The notes: generated from the letters alone by a model not told the origin. A DNA stretch of 64,000 nucleotides from Gilliamella sp. WF3-4 (GCF_001690275.1 NZ_LZGW01000020.1:1-64000), one strand, 5' to 3'; counted from the first letter of the stretch, positions 29,566 through 42,633 are shown. A program made the numbers and translations.

Positions 29566-30975
29566 TTATAAACTATAATACATTTCAAACTCAACTGGAT
29601 GAGGAGTCATACGTACACGATCAACATCTTGACGTTTTAAATCAATGTATGCATCAATAGTATCATTAGTAAATACATTCCCTCGTGTTAAAAATTCACG
29701 ATCCGCATCTAATGCATTAAGTGCTTCTTCAAGCGAACCTGCTACTTGAGGAATTAATTTAGATTCTTCTGGCGGTAAGTCGTATAAATTTTTGTCCATT
29801 GCATCACCAGGATGAATTTTATTGATAATGCCATCTAAACCAGCCATTAACTGCGCAGCAAAAGATAAGTATGGATTACCTGCTGGATCTGGGAAGCGAA
29901 CTTCAATACGACGCGCTTTAGGACTGGTAACAACAGGAATACGAATTGATGCGGAACGGTTACGTGCAGAATAAGCAAGCATAACTGGCGCTTCATAACC
30001 AGGAACTAGGCGTTTATAAGAATTGGTTGCGGGATTTGTAAATGCATTAATCGCTTTAGCATGTTTGATAATACCGCCAATATAAAATAATGCCATTTCC
30101 GAAAGACCTGCATACTTATCCCCAGCAAATAAATTGACTCCATCTTTTGCTAACGATTGATGACAGTGCATACCAGATCCATTATCACCAAACATCGGTT
30201 TTGGCATAAATGTCGCGGTTTTACCATAAGCGTGTGCCACATTTTGTACTACATATTTATAGATTTGTACTTCATCAGCTTTTTTAGTTAACGTGTTAAA
30301 ACGACAAGCAATTTCGTTTTGACCTGCTGTTGCAACTTCATGATGGTGAGCTTCAACCACTAAGCCAAGTTGCTCCATAATTAAGCACATCTCAGAGCGG
30401 ATATCTTGTGATGAATCAACCGGTGGAAGTGGAAAATAACCGCCTTTAACACCTGGACGATGCCCTTTATTACCTTCATCATATTTAGTACCTGAGTTCC
30501 ACGCCGCTTCAATATCATCAATATGCACAAAACTTCCTGACATTGGCGAGCCAAAACGAATATCATCAAATAAGAAAAATTCTGGTTCAGGCCCAAAAAT
30601 AACAGTATCGGCAATACCTGATGATTTTAGATAATCTTCCGCACGTTTAGCGATTGAACGTGGATCGCGATCATAGCCTTGTAGCGTCGCTGGTTCTAAA
30701 ACATCACAACGGAGATTTAATGTCACATCTTCGAAAAAAGGATCGATAACGGCTGTTGAAGCATCAGGCATTAATACCATGTCTGATTCATTAATCCCTT
30801 TCCAACCAGCAATTGATGAGCCATCAAACATTTTACCATCTTCAAAGAAATCAGCGTCAATTTGGCTAACAGGAATAGTAACGTGTTGTTCTTTACCTTT
30901 AGTATCGGTAAAACGTAAATCAACAAATTTAACATCATTTTGTTTAATTAGTGATAAAACTTTTTGTGTAGACAT
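29566..30975 (-). CDS. glnA: Glutamine synthetase, type I
   Basis: 469 residues, exactly as E. coli GlnA. Beta-grasp domain ([18 protein letters not shown]), catalytic motifs [32 protein letters not shown] and the adenylylation loop NLYDLPPEE with Tyr398. It makes glutamine from glutamate, ammonia and ATP. First gene of glnA-ntrB-ntrC; upstream lie a sigma-54 promoter and two NtrC sites. The presence of Tyr398 points to control by adenylylation (GlnE is not in the window). Confidence 0.98.
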   Translation of the reverse strand: MSTQKVLSLIKQNDVKFVDLRFTDTKGKEQHVTIPVSQIDADFFEDGKMFDGSSIAGWKGINESDMVLMPDASTAVIDPFFEDVTLNLRCDVLEPATLQGYDRDPRSIAKRAEDYLKSSGIADTVIFGPEPEFFLFDDIRFGSPMSGSFVHIDDIEAAWNSGTKYDEGNKGHRPGVKGGYFPLPPVDSSQDIRSEMCLIMEQLGLVVEAHHHEVATAGQNEIACRFNTLTKKADEVQIYKYVVQNVAHAYGKTATFMPKPMFGDNGSGMHCHQSLAKDGVNLFAGDKYAGLSEMALFYIGGIIKHAKAINAFTNPATNSYKRLVPGYEAPVMLAYSARNRSASIRIPVVTSPKARRIEVRFPDPAGNPYLSFAAQLMAGLDGIINKIHPGDAMDKNLYDLPPEESKLIPQVAGSLEEALNALDADREFLTRGNVFTNDTIDAYIDLKRQDVDRVRMTPHPVEFEMYYSL

Positions 30976-31046
30976 GTATCTTCTCCATTGAGGACAAATA
31001 ATAATTATTCAGTTTTTAAGGTATTCTTACCAAGTTGCTATAGTGA

Positions 31047-31064
31047 ATGCAAATTTAATGCCAA
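31047..31064 (-). promoter_or_regulatory. Sigma-54 promoter of glnA
   Basis: On the minus strand: TTGGCATTAAATTTGCA. The GG (-24) and GC (-12) elements have consensus spacing, about 75 bases upstream of the glnA start, like E. coli glnAp2. Confidence 0.9.
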
Positions 31065-31122
31065 TTTTTTAACTCTATTTTTAGTGGCTTTATAAGTAGC
31101 TATAGTAACATAAATATTACAG

Positions 31123-31161
31123 TTGCATCAAAACAATGCAATTAGCACCAAAATAATGCAC
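31123..31161. promoter_or_regulatory. Two NtrC binding sites
   Basis: ttgcatcaaaacaatgcaa (31123-31141) and tagcaccaaaataatgcac (31143-31161) both follow the TGCACC-N5-GGTGCA pattern with small deviations. They lie roughly 60-100 bases upstream of the sigma-54 promoter, as enhancers for activation of glnA. Confidence 0.8.
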
Positions 31162-31201
31162 AAAAATGGTCGTATAAAAAATTAAAATCAATTTTTATAT
31201 C

Positions 31202-32155
31202 CTATATATCTTCTCGCAGTGCTTCAACGCTCAAATAAAAAGTTTTTTTATTCCAGTCATACTTAATCGTTTCTTCTGAACTAAATACCACTTTATACAG
31301 CATATGATCTTTAGGATTTACAAAAGATGTAGAAGGATAAACATCCGTGCCCAAATAACAGCAAATTAATTTAAGTTCACCTATTCCCATGGTGTTAGCT
31401 AAATACTGATGTGCTTGTTTTGCATATTTACCTTCAATTTTATAAATAACTTCAAGAGGTTTTCCTTGCCCTTCATCATTTTGTATGCAATCATTATGTT
31501 TGAAGAAATCAGGCGCATCTGCATCAAATTCACGCAAAAAATCACGACAAGTCAAATCAGGATCATAGTAATAGTGTGGGAAATATTCTGAATGTTTGAT
31601 TTTTACGTTACGAAGTTTTGTTCTCTTTAACTCAGAAATTTGTTTATTAAATTGAGTTAATGCATGTGGATTATTAGGAAATAAAATGGCAAATAAGTCT
31701 GACTTTTGCTTTGCTGAAACATAATGACTATTTGAAACAATATCAACAAACATTAAATTCCACAATTTTTCTTGCTGATTCATATATTGTACTGCATTTA
31801 CCTCACTAATCATCAAATCATGATTAAATCGATTAAAATCACGATAAGAATCATAATAAAGATCAATTGCCTTAAATACATCTTGCTTAGTGCCATATCC
31901 ATTTATTATTAACCAAGCAAGAGTATTCTGTATGTAAAATCTTTTTGTAAAACTAAGATCTCTTTTCATCAATTTAGCATATTCAGCATAAGCTTGAAGA
32001 TAATTACCATTTTCTAAATAATAATTAGCTAATAAAGATTCTGCTTCAATAGTTTGAGTATCAAATTTATTAGATTCATAATAATCATCAGCAAATACCT
32101 GAGGAATAATGGAAAATAAGACACACGCCAAAAAGATAAGCCATTTCAATTTCAT
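31202..32155 (-). CDS. Secreted protein with Sel1/TPR-like and DUF4952-like regions
   Basis: 317 residues with a cleavable signal (LKWLIFLACVLFSIIPQVFA, then ADDYYE). The region 35-115 has repeat helices like TPR/Sel1 (AESLLANYYLENGNYLQAYA, then NTLAWLIINGYGTKQDVFKA). The C-terminal part, CRDFLREFDADAPDFF followed by VIYKIEGKYAKQAHQYL and ELKLICCYLG, matches the pattern I recall for DUF4952 (a cysteine-bearing lysozyme-inhibitor-like periplasmic domain of unknown role). Stands alone between glnA and yibN, with its own leader. Confidence 0.7.
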   Translation of the reverse strand: MKLKWLIFLACVLFSIIPQVFADDYYESNKFDTQTIEAESLLANYYLENGNYLQAYAEYAKLMKRDLSFTKRFYIQNTLAWLIINGYGTKQDVFKAIDLYYDSYRDFNRFNHDLMISEVNAVQYMNQQEKLWNLMFVDIVSNSHYVSAKQKSDLFAILFPNNPHALTQFNKQISELKRTKLRNVKIKHSEYFPHYYYDPDLTCRDFLREFDADAPDFFKHNDCIQNDEGQGKPLEVIYKIEGKYAKQAHQYLANTMGIGELKLICCYLGTDVYPSTSFVNPKDHMLYKVVFSSEETIKYDWNKKTFYLSVEALREDI

Positions 32156-32285
32156 TAGTCAATTCCTTAAAATTAAATAAATATAATTTATAAAATAGCA
32201 AGATTTTCTTATTGGTGCTGTATTTCAGTGCATAATATCGTTATAATCTCACCTTATATTGAAATGACTAGGTAATCATACAAAT

Positions 32286-32726
32286 ATGGACTTTATAACA
32301 CTCGAAATACTACCTTTTGTAAAAAATCATCTTTTACTTTCTTTAGGTTGGATTGTTCTGTTTATTGCAATTATTGTGCTAACCATTAAAAGTAAACTAT
32401 CTAAGGTTAAAATTATTAATAATGCTCAAGCAATCCATATGATCAATAAGCAAAATGCTGTTATCATTGATATTCGCTCTGCCGATAACTTTAAAAAAGG
32501 GCATATCACTGAATCTCACAATATTTTACCTATCGATATTAAAAATGCGAGTGCAAAAATAATTGAAAAATTTAAAGAAAGCATTGTTATTTTGGTTGAT
32601 GAAAATGGTTTATCATCAACAGGTATAGGTGAAATACTTGTCAAACAAGGTTTCTTAAATGTCTTTACATTAAAAGACGGTATTGCCGGATGGAATGGCG
32701 AAAATTTACCACTCGTTAGAAAATAA
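32286..32726 (+). CDS. yibN: Rhodanese-like membrane protein YibN
   Basis: 146 residues (E. coli 143). One N-terminal membrane span (about 16-32), then a rhodanese domain beginning AIHMINKQNAVIIDIRSADNFKKGHI. The usual active-site cysteine loop reads ILVDENGLSSTGIGE, with no cysteine at the expected place, as in other YibN proteins. In E. coli it starts yibN-grxC-secB-gpsA; here grxC is absent and secB follows after 25 bases. Confidence 0.9.
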   Translation: MDFITLEILPFVKNHLLLSLGWIVLFIAIIVLTIKSKLSKVKIINNAQAIHMINKQNAVIIDIRSADNFKKGHITESHNILPIDIKNASAKIIEKFKESIVILVDENGLSSTGIGEILVKQGFLNVFTLKDGIAGWNGENLPLVRK

Positions 32727-32751
32727 TATAATTTAAAAATAAGGTTTTATC

Positions 32752-33219
32752 ATGACAGAACAAAACAATACGCAACAACCCGAAACACAGTTTGCAATTC
32801 AACGTATTTATACTAAAGATGTTTCATTTGAAACCAATAATGTTCCTGAAATTTTTACAAAACAGTGGCAACCAGACTTAAATATAGAATTAAATTCATC
32901 GTCACAAGTTTTAAGTGAAAATGTGTACGAAATTGCGTTACGCGTTACTGTGACGGTAAAGCAACAAGACGAAGTGGTGTATATTTGTGAAGTGACTCAA
33001 GCAGGTATTTTTTCACTTATTGGATTCGACGAAGGTCAAATTCAACATTGTGTTGGTGCTTATTGCCCAAATATTTTGTTCCCTTATGCTCGAGAAGTTG
33101 TGTCAAGCTTAGTTAATAAAGGCACGTTTCCTCAAGTAAATTTAGAGCCAGTAAATTTTGAGGCATTATTCATTAATTATCTTCAACAACAAGCTGAATC
33201 AACTGAAACATTGCAATAA
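32752..33219 (+). CDS. secB: Protein-export chaperone SecB
   Basis: 155 residues, identical in length to E. coli SecB. Conserved segments [45 protein letters not shown] and [19 protein letters not shown]. The tetramer keeps precursors unfolded and hands them to SecA. Co-oriented with yibN and gpsA. Confidence 0.97.
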   Translation: MTEQNNTQQPETQFAIQRIYTKDVSFETNNVPEIFTKQWQPDLNIELNSSSQVLSENVYEIALRVTVTVKQQDEVVYICEVTQAGIFSLIGFDEGQIQHCVGAYCPNILFPYAREVVSSLVNKGTFPQVNLEPVNFEALFINYLQQQAESTETLQ

Positions 33220-33262
33220 TTATTGTGTTTCAGACAATTAACAATAAGTTTATTGAGTTATT

Positions 33263-34276
33263 ATGAAAAAAACTGCTGCAATAACAGTAATTGGCTCAGG
33301 CTCTTATGGAACCTCTTTAGCTATTTTACTGGCACGAAATGGGCATTCAACTTTATTATGGGGTCATAACCCAGATAAAATGACCATTTTGCAGCATGAA
33401 AGACAAAATAGACAATTTTTACCAGATATCCCATTTCCTGATCTGTTACAAATCGAAAGTGATTTAAAAATAGCGGTTTCAGCCGCTCCAATTTTACTTA
33501 TTGTGGTACCTAGCCACGCTTTTGCAAGTATTCTGACTCAAATTAAACCATTTTTACGCCAAGATACTAAAATTGTCTGGGCAACAAAAGGGTTGGAAGT
33601 AGATACAGGCCGATTACTACAAGATGTAGCAAAAGAAATTTTGGGCGATAAAGTTCCATTAGCCGTGATTTCAGGGCCAACATTTGCTAAAGAGGTCGCA
33701 TCTGGATTACCAACTGCGGTAACGGTTGCATCAACAGATGAACATTTTTTAAATCAATTGCAAACATTATTCCATTGCAGTAAAAGCTTCCGCGTTTATA
33801 GCAGCAAAGATTTTGTTGGTGTACAGCTTGGGGGGGCGATAAAAAATGTGATTGCCATTGGCGCTGGATTATCAGATGGACTTGGTTTCGGTGCTAATGC
33901 AAGAACTGCATTAATTACGCGTGGGCTTGCTGAAATGATGCGATTAGGTGCAGCATTAGGCGCAGATCCTGCAACCTTTATGGGAATGGCTGGACTTGGG
34001 GATCTGGTTTTAACCTGTACAGATAATCAATCTCGTAATCGTCGTTTTGGCATATTATTAGGACAAAATAAGTCTATTGAAGAAGCTCAAAATGCCATTG
34101 CCCAAGTTGTTGAAGGATGCAAAAACACAAAAGAAGTCTGGTTACTAGCCCAAAAATATCATATAGATATGCCAATTACTGAACAAATTTACCAAGTCCT
34201 TTATCAGCATAAAGATCCAAAACAAGCAGCCATGACATTACTTGGGCGCTCACAAAAAGAAGAGCTAAAAAGCTAG
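33263..34276 (+). CDS. gpsA: Glycerol-3-phosphate dehydrogenase [NAD(P)+]
   Basis: 337 residues (E. coli 339). N-terminal dinucleotide-binding motif [18 protein letters not shown], catalytic lysine region [25 protein letters not shown] and substrate-binding NTKEVW. It makes sn-glycerol 3-phosphate for phospholipids from dihydroxyacetone phosphate. It closes the yibN-secB-gpsA group; cysE does not follow. Confidence 0.96.
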   Translation: MKKTAAITVIGSGSYGTSLAILLARNGHSTLLWGHNPDKMTILQHERQNRQFLPDIPFPDLLQIESDLKIAVSAAPILLIVVPSHAFASILTQIKPFLRQDTKIVWATKGLEVDTGRLLQDVAKEILGDKVPLAVISGPTFAKEVASGLPTAVTVASTDEHFLNQLQTLFHCSKSFRVYSSKDFVGVQLGGAIKNVIAIGAGLSDGLGFGANARTALITRGLAEMMRLGAALGADPATFMGMAGLGDLVLTCTDNQSRNRRFGILLGQNKSIEEAQNAIAQVVEGCKNTKEVWLLAQKYHIDMPITEQIYQVLYQHKDPKQAAMTLLGRSQKEELKS

Positions 34277-34350
34277 TTTTATACTTAAACACGCATCTAT
34301 CTAAAAAACTTTTTGATAAAAAAATCGCATTCCAGCCCAAATATCAATTA

Positions 34351-35325
34351 CTATAAATCCAGACCTATTCCTTTTTCTTTTGCTTTGAGGTAGATATCAT
34401 AACCAATATACACATCTAGTACAGCCGTTCCGACCGTTTTAAATAGCGTAATTTGCTCCTCATTTTGTCGGCATTGTGTCGGATCGATGACTAAATCCCC
34501 CAACTCTAAAAAATCATCTTCTGATACCAGATTTTGTTTAATTGGGTCAATAATATCGCCAGCCTCTGCAAATACCCCCTCTTTAGTATCAAGCACACGA
34601 ATATCGGCCTTTTCAACAATACTTTGAGGGATTTCATGCATTTGTGGAGTATAAGCACCAACACCATTTATATGCGTACCAGGCTTTACTTTATCACCAT
34701 TAAATGTCACCACTTTTGATGTAGTAACAGAAGTAATAATATCAGCTAGGCTAATGTCTTCATCCAAATCCTGTGAAAAATAAAAATGAGTAGAATAATG
34801 ATAAAAACGACATTTTACCTCATCAGTAAACCGCTTAGCTTTTTGTATATCAATATCAAAAATAGCCACATCTGTAAGCGGACGAACCGTTAACATTGCT
34901 TCTAATTGAGATATCGCTTGGCCACCTGTACCGATCAATACTGCACGACGAGCATCTTTACGAGCCAACAAATCCGTTGCCGCACCTTGAACAGCACCTG
35001 TTCGAAGCTGAGTAACAAAAGTACCGTCTAACAAGGCACAAACCTCACCAGTTTTTGGATCTAGCATTAACACTTGAGCAGGTACTGATGGTTTACCTAG
35101 CTTTGAATTATCAGGAAATACCGAGACAATCTTAATTCCTGCAATATCTTGATCCTTAATATGAGCAGGCATAAATAAACATTGACCTTTTTGCATATCA
35201 AAATTGATTCGCAGTGGTACATCACTATTTCCTTCAGTGTAGATTTTTAAAGCTTGTTTATCAGCAGCTACAGCATCTTTCATGGTATAAAATTTTTCAA
35301 TATCTTTAGCCGTTAAAATCAGCAT
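34351..35325 (-). CDS. Ornithine cyclodeaminase/mu-crystallin family protein
   Basis: 324 residues. The family hallmark GTGGQAISQLEAMLTVRPL (NAD-binding loop), RTGAVQGAATDLLARKDARR just before it, and a C-terminal TLFKTVGTAVLDVYIG. Family members deaminate ornithine to proline, reduce ketimines, or act on other amino acids or opines; the substrate cannot be read here. Standing alone, with its own leader, it could feed proline from ornithine, which would link it loosely to the amino-acid operon at 46-53 kb. Confidence 0.85.
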   Translation of the reverse strand: MLILTAKDIEKFYTMKDAVAADKQALKIYTEGNSDVPLRINFDMQKGQCLFMPAHIKDQDIAGIKIVSVFPDNSKLGKPSVPAQVLMLDPKTGEVCALLDGTFVTQLRTGAVQGAATDLLARKDARRAVLIGTGGQAISQLEAMLTVRPLTDVAIFDIDIQKAKRFTDEVKCRFYHYSTHFYFSQDLDEDISLADIITSVTTSKVVTFNGDKVKPGTHINGVGAYTPQMHEIPQSIVEKADIRVLDTKEGVFAEAGDIIDPIKQNLVSEDDFLELGDLVIDPTQCRQNEEQITLFKTVGTAVLDVYIGYDIYLKAKEKGIGLDL

Positions 35326-35521
35326 TTTTATTCCTTACTGGTTTTCCCAGATTTATTCTATGATTAGTATCTATTATCTAACTTTCAAGTCAATCATTCC
35401 AATTACTTTATAACAAAATGATTTATATAATAAAAACTAAGAATAATTACATCTCTTGTATATTTTATGCATTTTAACTATTATTACACAGTGCAATTTG
35501 GCACGCTAATAGAGAAATACG

Positions 35522-37663
35522 ATGTTATTTAAAATATTAAAATTTTTCTTAAAGACTTTATTCCACGTCAAAATTCACGGTAATCTTGACAATTTAAAAC
35601 AAAACAAGCTTCTTATTACACCTAACCATGTATCTTTTCTTGATGGTATTTTAATTGGTGTGTTTTTACCAATAAGACCCGTCTTTGCTATTTATGCAGG
35701 TTATATAAATCACTGGTTAGTCCGCTATGCAAAGCGTTACGTTGATTTTGTGCCAATGGATCCGCTTAGCCCAATGGCAATCAAGCGATTAGTACGCCAA
35801 GTTGAAAAAGGTCGCCCGATAGTTATCTTTCCCGAAGGAAGAATTACTGTCACTGGGTCATTAATGAAAATTTATGATGGTGCTGCTTTTGTTGCAGCCC
35901 GTTCTCAAGCAACGATAGTGCCCATCTGGATTGAAGGAGCTGAATTTACACTAACCAGCCGTTTAAAAGGGCTATTTAAGCGCCGTTTATTTCCTAAAAT
36001 AACTATTCATGTACTTGAACCAACTTCTATTGCTATGCCTGATGCACCGAAGGCTAGCGAAAAACGTTATATTGCAGGAGAGAAACTTCATCAAATCATG
36101 ATGAATGCCCGTATGGCAAGTCGCCCAAAATTAACGTTATTTGAAGCGCTACTTGAGGCTCAAGTTCGTTATGGTATTAAATCACGTATGGTGCAAGACC
36201 CCACAACTCACGAAGCATCTTATCGTAATTTGTTAAAACAAATCATAGGTATTAGCTGCATTATTACTAAAATTACCCAGAAAAAAGAACGTGTTGGCGT
36301 TTTATTACCTAACGCAACTATTACTGTTGCAACAATTTTTGGCTTATCGGTTAAAAATCGAATTCCAGCAATGCTCAATTATACCGCTGGCACCAAAGGG
36401 TTAATTTGTGCAATTACTGCGGCCGAAATCAAAACTATCATTACTTCACGCAAATTTATTCGCAAAGGAAAACTTGATTATCTCCTTGATGAAATAAAAG
36501 GTGTTAAATGGTGCTTCCTTGAAGATTTACGCCAAACTTTAACCCTTAAAGACAAACTTTATGTTTTAGTTCATCACTATATCCCACGCTTAGTTAAACA
36601 TTCTCAAACTAGTGATGATGAAGCCCTAGTATTGTTTACATCTGGATCAGAAGGTAATCCTAAAGGTGTTGTTCATAGCCATGCTAGCTTGCTTGCTAAT
36701 GTTGAACAAATCCGAACAGTTATTGATCCAACGCCTGCTGATCGTTTTATGTCTGCACTACCTCTATTCCATGCTTTTGGTATTACTGCTGGGTTATTTC
36801 TACCGTTGTTTTCTGGTAGCCGTACATTTTTATATCCAAATCCATTACATTATCGTATGGTGCCTGAAATTATTTATGACCAGAACTGTACCGTTTTATT
36901 TGGCACACCAACGTTCTTAGCAAACTATGCTCGTTACGCTCACCCATATGATTTTATGCGTTTACGTTATGTTGTTGCTGGAGCAGAAAAATTATCAGAC
37001 GCAGTACGAGAACAGTGGAAAGATAAATATGGAATCCGTATTTTAGAGGGCTATGGCGTTACTGAATGCGCACCAGTTGTATCGCTGAATGTACCAATGG
37101 CATTTAAAACAGGTACCGTCGGGCGCTTATTGCCGGGTATGAGCTCAAGATTAATTCACGTTCCAGGCATTAGTGATGGCGGTAAATTGCAAGTTAAAGG
37201 CCCTAATGTGATGAAAGGCTATTTACGAGTTGAAAACCCTGGAGTACTTGAAGAGCCAATTGCAGTCGATGAACATGGGGAGTCTAAAAAAGGTTGGTAT
37301 GATACTGGTGATATTGTTGCTATCGATAATGATGGGTTTATCAAAATTAAAGGACGCTTAAAACGGTTTGCCAAAATTGCGGGCGAAATGGTTTCACTAG
37401 AAAGTGTTGAGACTTTAGCAAAAAAAATTGACCCTGATGCAATGCACGGTGCGACAGTGAAAGCAGATGTTGCCAAAGGTGAAGCGATAGTTCTATTTAC
37501 TACCTCGACAAAATTAGATCGAGAGCTACTTAATCAAGCAGCTCAAGAACTTGGTATACCAGCATTAGCTATTCCTCGTGATATTCGTGTGGTTAAAGAG
37601 TTACCCCTACTAGGTACAGGTAAAATTGATTTTATTGCCTTACGAAAGATGGCTGAAGAATAA
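35522..37663 (+). CDS. aas: Bifunctional acyl-[ACP] synthetase / lysophospholipid acyltransferase
   Basis: 713 residues (E. coli Aas 719). N-terminal acyltransferase domain with NHVSFLDG (H-x4-D motif), followed by IFPEGR; C-terminal adenylation domain with [24 protein letters not shown] and the lysine near the end ([14 protein letters not shown]). It re-acylates lysophosphatidylethanolamine entering through LplT. It lies 15 bases upstream of lplT as a coupled pair, whereas in E. coli the two are also adjacent. Confidence 0.95.
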   Translation: MLFKILKFFLKTLFHVKIHGNLDNLKQNKLLITPNHVSFLDGILIGVFLPIRPVFAIYAGYINHWLVRYAKRYVDFVPMDPLSPMAIKRLVRQVEKGRPIVIFPEGRITVTGSLMKIYDGAAFVAARSQATIVPIWIEGAEFTLTSRLKGLFKRRLFPKITIHVLEPTSIAMPDAPKASEKRYIAGEKLHQIMMNARMASRPKLTLFEALLEAQVRYGIKSRMVQDPTTHEASYRNLLKQIIGISCIITKITQKKERVGVLLPNATITVATIFGLSVKNRIPAMLNYTAGTKGLICAITAAEIKTIITSRKFIRKGKLDYLLDEIKGVKWCFLEDLRQTLTLKDKLYVLVHHYIPRLVKHSQTSDDEALVLFTSGSEGNPKGVVHSHASLLANVEQIRTVIDPTPADRFMSALPLFHAFGITAGLFLPLFSGSRTFLYPNPLHYRMVPEIIYDQNCTVLFGTPTFLANYARYAHPYDFMRLRYVVAGAEKLSDAVREQWKDKYGIRILEGYGVTECAPVVSLNVPMAFKTGTVGRLLPGMSSRLIHVPGISDGGKLQVKGPNVMKGYLRVENPGVLEEPIAVDEHGESKKGWYDTGDIVAIDNDGFIKIKGRLKRFAKIAGEMVSLESVETLAKKIDPDAMHGATVKADVAKGEAIVLFTTSTKLDRELLNQAAQELGIPALAIPRDIRVVKELPLLGTGKIDFIALRKMAEE

Positions 37664-37678
37664 GCTAAAGGGTGTTAC

Positions 37679-39758
<2,080 letters not shown>

Positions 39759-39801
39759 CCTTGCATTGATGAGCAATAAAAAATTTAAGTTTTCTCTCAA
39801 A

Positions 39802-39816
39802 ATGTGATGAGCACAT
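39802..39816. promoter_or_regulatory. Palindrome upstream of manX
   Basis: atgtg-atgag-cacat, a 5-bp inverted repeat around a 5-base centre, about 96 bases before the manX start. The spacing does not fit CRP (needs 6-8 between half-sites). A possible operator for an unidentified regulator. Confidence 0.3.
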
Positions 39817-39911
39817 ATGTCTTAACTTATTTTGTGGTGTAAACTAACCCAATATTTTCATTATATAGACTTTTATATTATGTCATTAATATAAAATTTG
39901 GAGGAAAAGCT

Positions 39912-40886
39912 ATGGTTGGAATTCTCCTAGCAACTCATGGTGAGTTTGCAGAAGGTATTTTACAATCAGGATCGATGATATTTGGCGAGCAAGATAATGT
40001 TAAAGCCGTTACCTTGCATCCAAGTGATAGTCCTGAAAGTTTAAAAGAAAGGATGCTTGAAGCAATAGCAACATTTGATAATCAAAGTGAAGTGCTGTTT
40101 TTAGTGGATTTATGGGGTGGAACACCATTTAATCAAGCTAACAATTTATGTGGAGAACATGATAATTGGGCTATTGTGGCGGGTTTAAACTTACCAATGT
40201 TAATTGAAGCCTATTCTTCCCGTTTTTCAATGGAAACAGCCAAAGAAATCGCTACCGCAATTATTGAACCAAGTAAAGAAGGCGTTCGAACAACTGTCAA
40301 AATACAAGAGCAAACCGCTACCAATGCGAAAACTGCAAATACGATTCCTGAAGGAACAGTAATTGGTGAGGGTAAAATGAAAATCGTTTTAGCTCGGGTT
40401 GATTCGCGCCTATTACATGGGCAAGTTGCAACAGCATGGACAAAATCAACCAATCCTAACCGTATTATTGTTGTCTCTGATTCCGTTGCAAAAGATGAAT
40501 TAAGAAAAAAACTTATTCAAGAAGCTGCACCGCCTGGCGTTAAGGCAAATGTTGTGCCAATTAAAAAGATTATCGAAGTAGCACACGATCCGCGTTTTGG
40601 TAATACCAAAGCATTACTTTTATTTGAAAATCCACAAGATGTACTTCGAACCATAGACGGCGGTGTTGATATTGATACTCTTAATATCGGTTCAATGGCG
40701 CATTCGGTAGGTAAAGTCATGGTTAATAAAGTATTGTCAATGAATGCTGACGATGTTGATACATTTGAAAAATTAAAAGCTAAAAACGTGAAATTTGATG
40801 TTCGCAAAGTCCCCAATGATTCTAACAGTAATATGGACGAATTATTGCAAAAAGCGAAAGCAGAATTAGCTCAGCAAAAGAATTAG
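39912..40886 (+). CDS. manX: PTS mannose transporter subunit IIAB
   Basis: 324 residues (E. coli 323). IIA domain with phosphorylated His9 (LLATHGEFAEG), an Ala/Thr linker around 135-150, then IIB with His169 (RVDSRLLHGQVATAW). It passes phosphate from HPr to the sugar entering through ManYZ. Ribosome-binding site ggagg before the ATG (positions about 39900-39904). First gene of manXYZ-DUF956. Confidence 0.95.
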   Translation: MVGILLATHGEFAEGILQSGSMIFGEQDNVKAVTLHPSDSPESLKERMLEAIATFDNQSEVLFLVDLWGGTPFNQANNLCGEHDNWAIVAGLNLPMLIEAYSSRFSMETAKEIATAIIEPSKEGVRTTVKIQEQTATNAKTANTIPEGTVIGEGKMKIVLARVDSRLLHGQVATAWTKSTNPNRIIVVSDSVAKDELRKKLIQEAAPPGVKANVVPIKKIIEVAHDPRFGNTKALLLFENPQDVLRTIDGGVDIDTLNIGSMAHSVGKVMVNKVLSMNADDVDTFEKLKAKNVKFDVRKVPNDSNSNMDELLQKAKAELAQQKN

Positions 40887-40906
40887 TTTATTTAAGAGGT
40901 TATATT

Positions 40907-41707
40907 ATGACATTATCCATTATTGCTATCATTTTAGTGATAGTTATTGCCTTCTTAGCTGGTATGGAAGGTATTTTAGATCAGTTTCAATTTCATCAAC
41001 CGTTAGTTGCTTGCTCTTTGATTGGTCTTGTCACAGGGAATTTAGAGGCTGGTATTGTGCTGGGAGGCTCATTACAGATGATTGCTTTGGGTTGGGCCAA
41101 TATCGGGGCAGCGGTAGCACCTGATGCAGCATTGGCAGCCGTTGCTTCATCGATTATTTTAGTGTTAGGCGGGCAAGGTGTCGCTGGTGTATCTACTGCT
41201 ATAGCCGTTGCTATCCCACTTGCAGTAGCCGGTTTATTCTTAACTATGATTGTACGAACAATTGCCGTTCCTTTAGTGCATATGATGGATGCTGCAGCAA
41301 CTGAAGGCAATATTCGAAAAATTGAATGGTTACAAATTTTAGGTATTTGTTTACAAGGTTTACGTATCGCTATACCTGCTGCGGCTTTATTATTCATCCC
41401 AGCAGAAACTGTTAGGGCGACATTAAATGCAATGCCTGAATGGTTAACAACTGGTATGGCCATTGGTGGTGGTATGGTTGTTGCTGTCGGCTATGCAATG
41501 GTGATTAATATGATGGCTAATCGTGAAGTATGGCCTTTTTTCATTATCGGGTTTGTCGTTGCTGCGATATCGCAATTAACACTAATTGCACTTGGTGCTT
41601 TAGGCTTCGCATTAGCATTGATTTATCTTAATCTTTCAGAACGAGGCAATTCATCAAATGGTGGTAGCAAAGGTGATCCACTTGATGATATTTTAAATGA
41701 TTACTAG
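40907..41707 (+). CDS. manY: PTS mannose/fructose/sorbose transporter subunit IIC
   Basis: 266 residues with about seven hydrophobic segments. GTLQFHQPLVACSLIGLVTG-type start (LDQFQFHQPLVACSLIGLV) and GWANIGAAVAPDAALAAVAS are highly conserved in mannose-family IIC. Forms the transmembrane channel with ManZ. It lies 20 bases after manX. Confidence 0.95.
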   Translation: MTLSIIAIILVIVIAFLAGMEGILDQFQFHQPLVACSLIGLVTGNLEAGIVLGGSLQMIALGWANIGAAVAPDAALAAVASSIILVLGGQGVAGVSTAIAVAIPLAVAGLFLTMIVRTIAVPLVHMMDAAATEGNIRKIEWLQILGICLQGLRIAIPAAALLFIPAETVRATLNAMPEWLTTGMAIGGGMVVAVGYAMVINMMANREVWPFFIIGFVVAAISQLTLIALGALGFALALIYLNLSERGNSSNGGSKGDPLDDILNDY

Positions 41708-41721
41708 GCCTGGAGAAAAAT

Positions 41722-42633
41722 ATGACAAATAGAATTCAATTAAGTAAGAAAGATCGTTTAGCCGTTGCTTGGCGTTCAACTTTTCTCCAAGGATCTTGGA
41801 ATTACGAACGGATGCAAAATGGTGGTTGGGTGTATTCCATGATCCCCGCTATAAAAAAATTATATTCAACTAAAGAAGATCGTGCTGCAGCACTTAAACG
41901 GCACTTGGAGTTTTTTAATACACACCCTTATTTAGCTTCTCCAGTTCTTGGAGTAACGCTTGCTCTTGAAGAAGAAAGAGCCAATGGTGCAGCGGTTGAT
42001 GATGTAGCCATTCAAGGGGTTAAAGTGGGTATGATGGGACCATTAGCCGGCGTAGGTGATCCTGTATTTTGGTTTACCGTAAGACCAATGCTAGGTGCGC
42101 TTGGTGCCTCGCTTGCGTTAAGCGGTAATATCATGGGACCTATTTTATTCTTCTTACTCTGGAATATTATTCGTTGGAGCTTTATGTGGTATACACAAGA
42201 ATTTGGTTATAGAACGGGGTCGAAAATTACCGATAATTTATCAGGCGGGTTACTACAAAAAATTACTAAAGGCGCATCTATTTTAGGCATGTTTGTGCTT
42301 GCTGCATTAGTGCAACGATGGGTATCAATAAAATTCCAACCAATTGTATCTATCGTCAAACTAGACAAGGGTGCATTTATTGATTGGAATACATTACCAA
42401 TCGGTGCAGAAGGTATTCAAAAAGCGTTACTTCAAATGCAAAGCGGATTATCGCTAACTCAAGAAAAGATTACTACTTTACAAAATAACTTAGATCAGTT
42501 GATACCGGGATTAGTTCCTTTACTGTTGACCTTCTTTTGTATGTGGTTATTACGTAAAAAAATATCGCCAATTATCATCATTATGGGCTTATTTATAGTG
42601 GGTATTATTGGTCATGTCATTGGCCTTTTATAA
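41722..42633 (+). CDS. manZ: PTS mannose transporter subunit IID
   Basis: 303 residues, longer than E. coli ManZ (283) and equal to the Firmicutes form. The conserved start is FLQGSWNYERMQNGGWVYSM, with GMMGPLAGVGDPVFWFT further on. The extra length is an extended loop near 215-255 before the last spans. It completes the mannose permease. Confidence 0.93.
   Translation: MTNRIQLSKKDRLAVAWRSTFLQGSWNYERMQNGGWVYSMIPAIKKLYSTKEDRAAALKRHLEFFNTHPYLASPVLGVTLALEEERANGAAVDDVAIQGVKVGMMGPLAGVGDPVFWFTVRPMLGALGASLALSGNIMGPILFFLLWNIIRWSFMWYTQEFGYRTGSKITDNLSGGLLQKITKGASILGMFVLAALVQRWVSIKFQPIVSIVKLDKGAFIDWNTLPIGAEGIQKALLQMQSGLSLTQEKITTLQNNLDQLIPGLVPLLLTFFCMWLLRKKISPIIIIMGLFIVGIIGHVIGLL

Noticed and set aside
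39802..39816. CRP site upstream of manX
   Set aside because: The two half-sites are separated by 5 bases instead of the needed spacing, so it is listed only as an unassigned palindrome.
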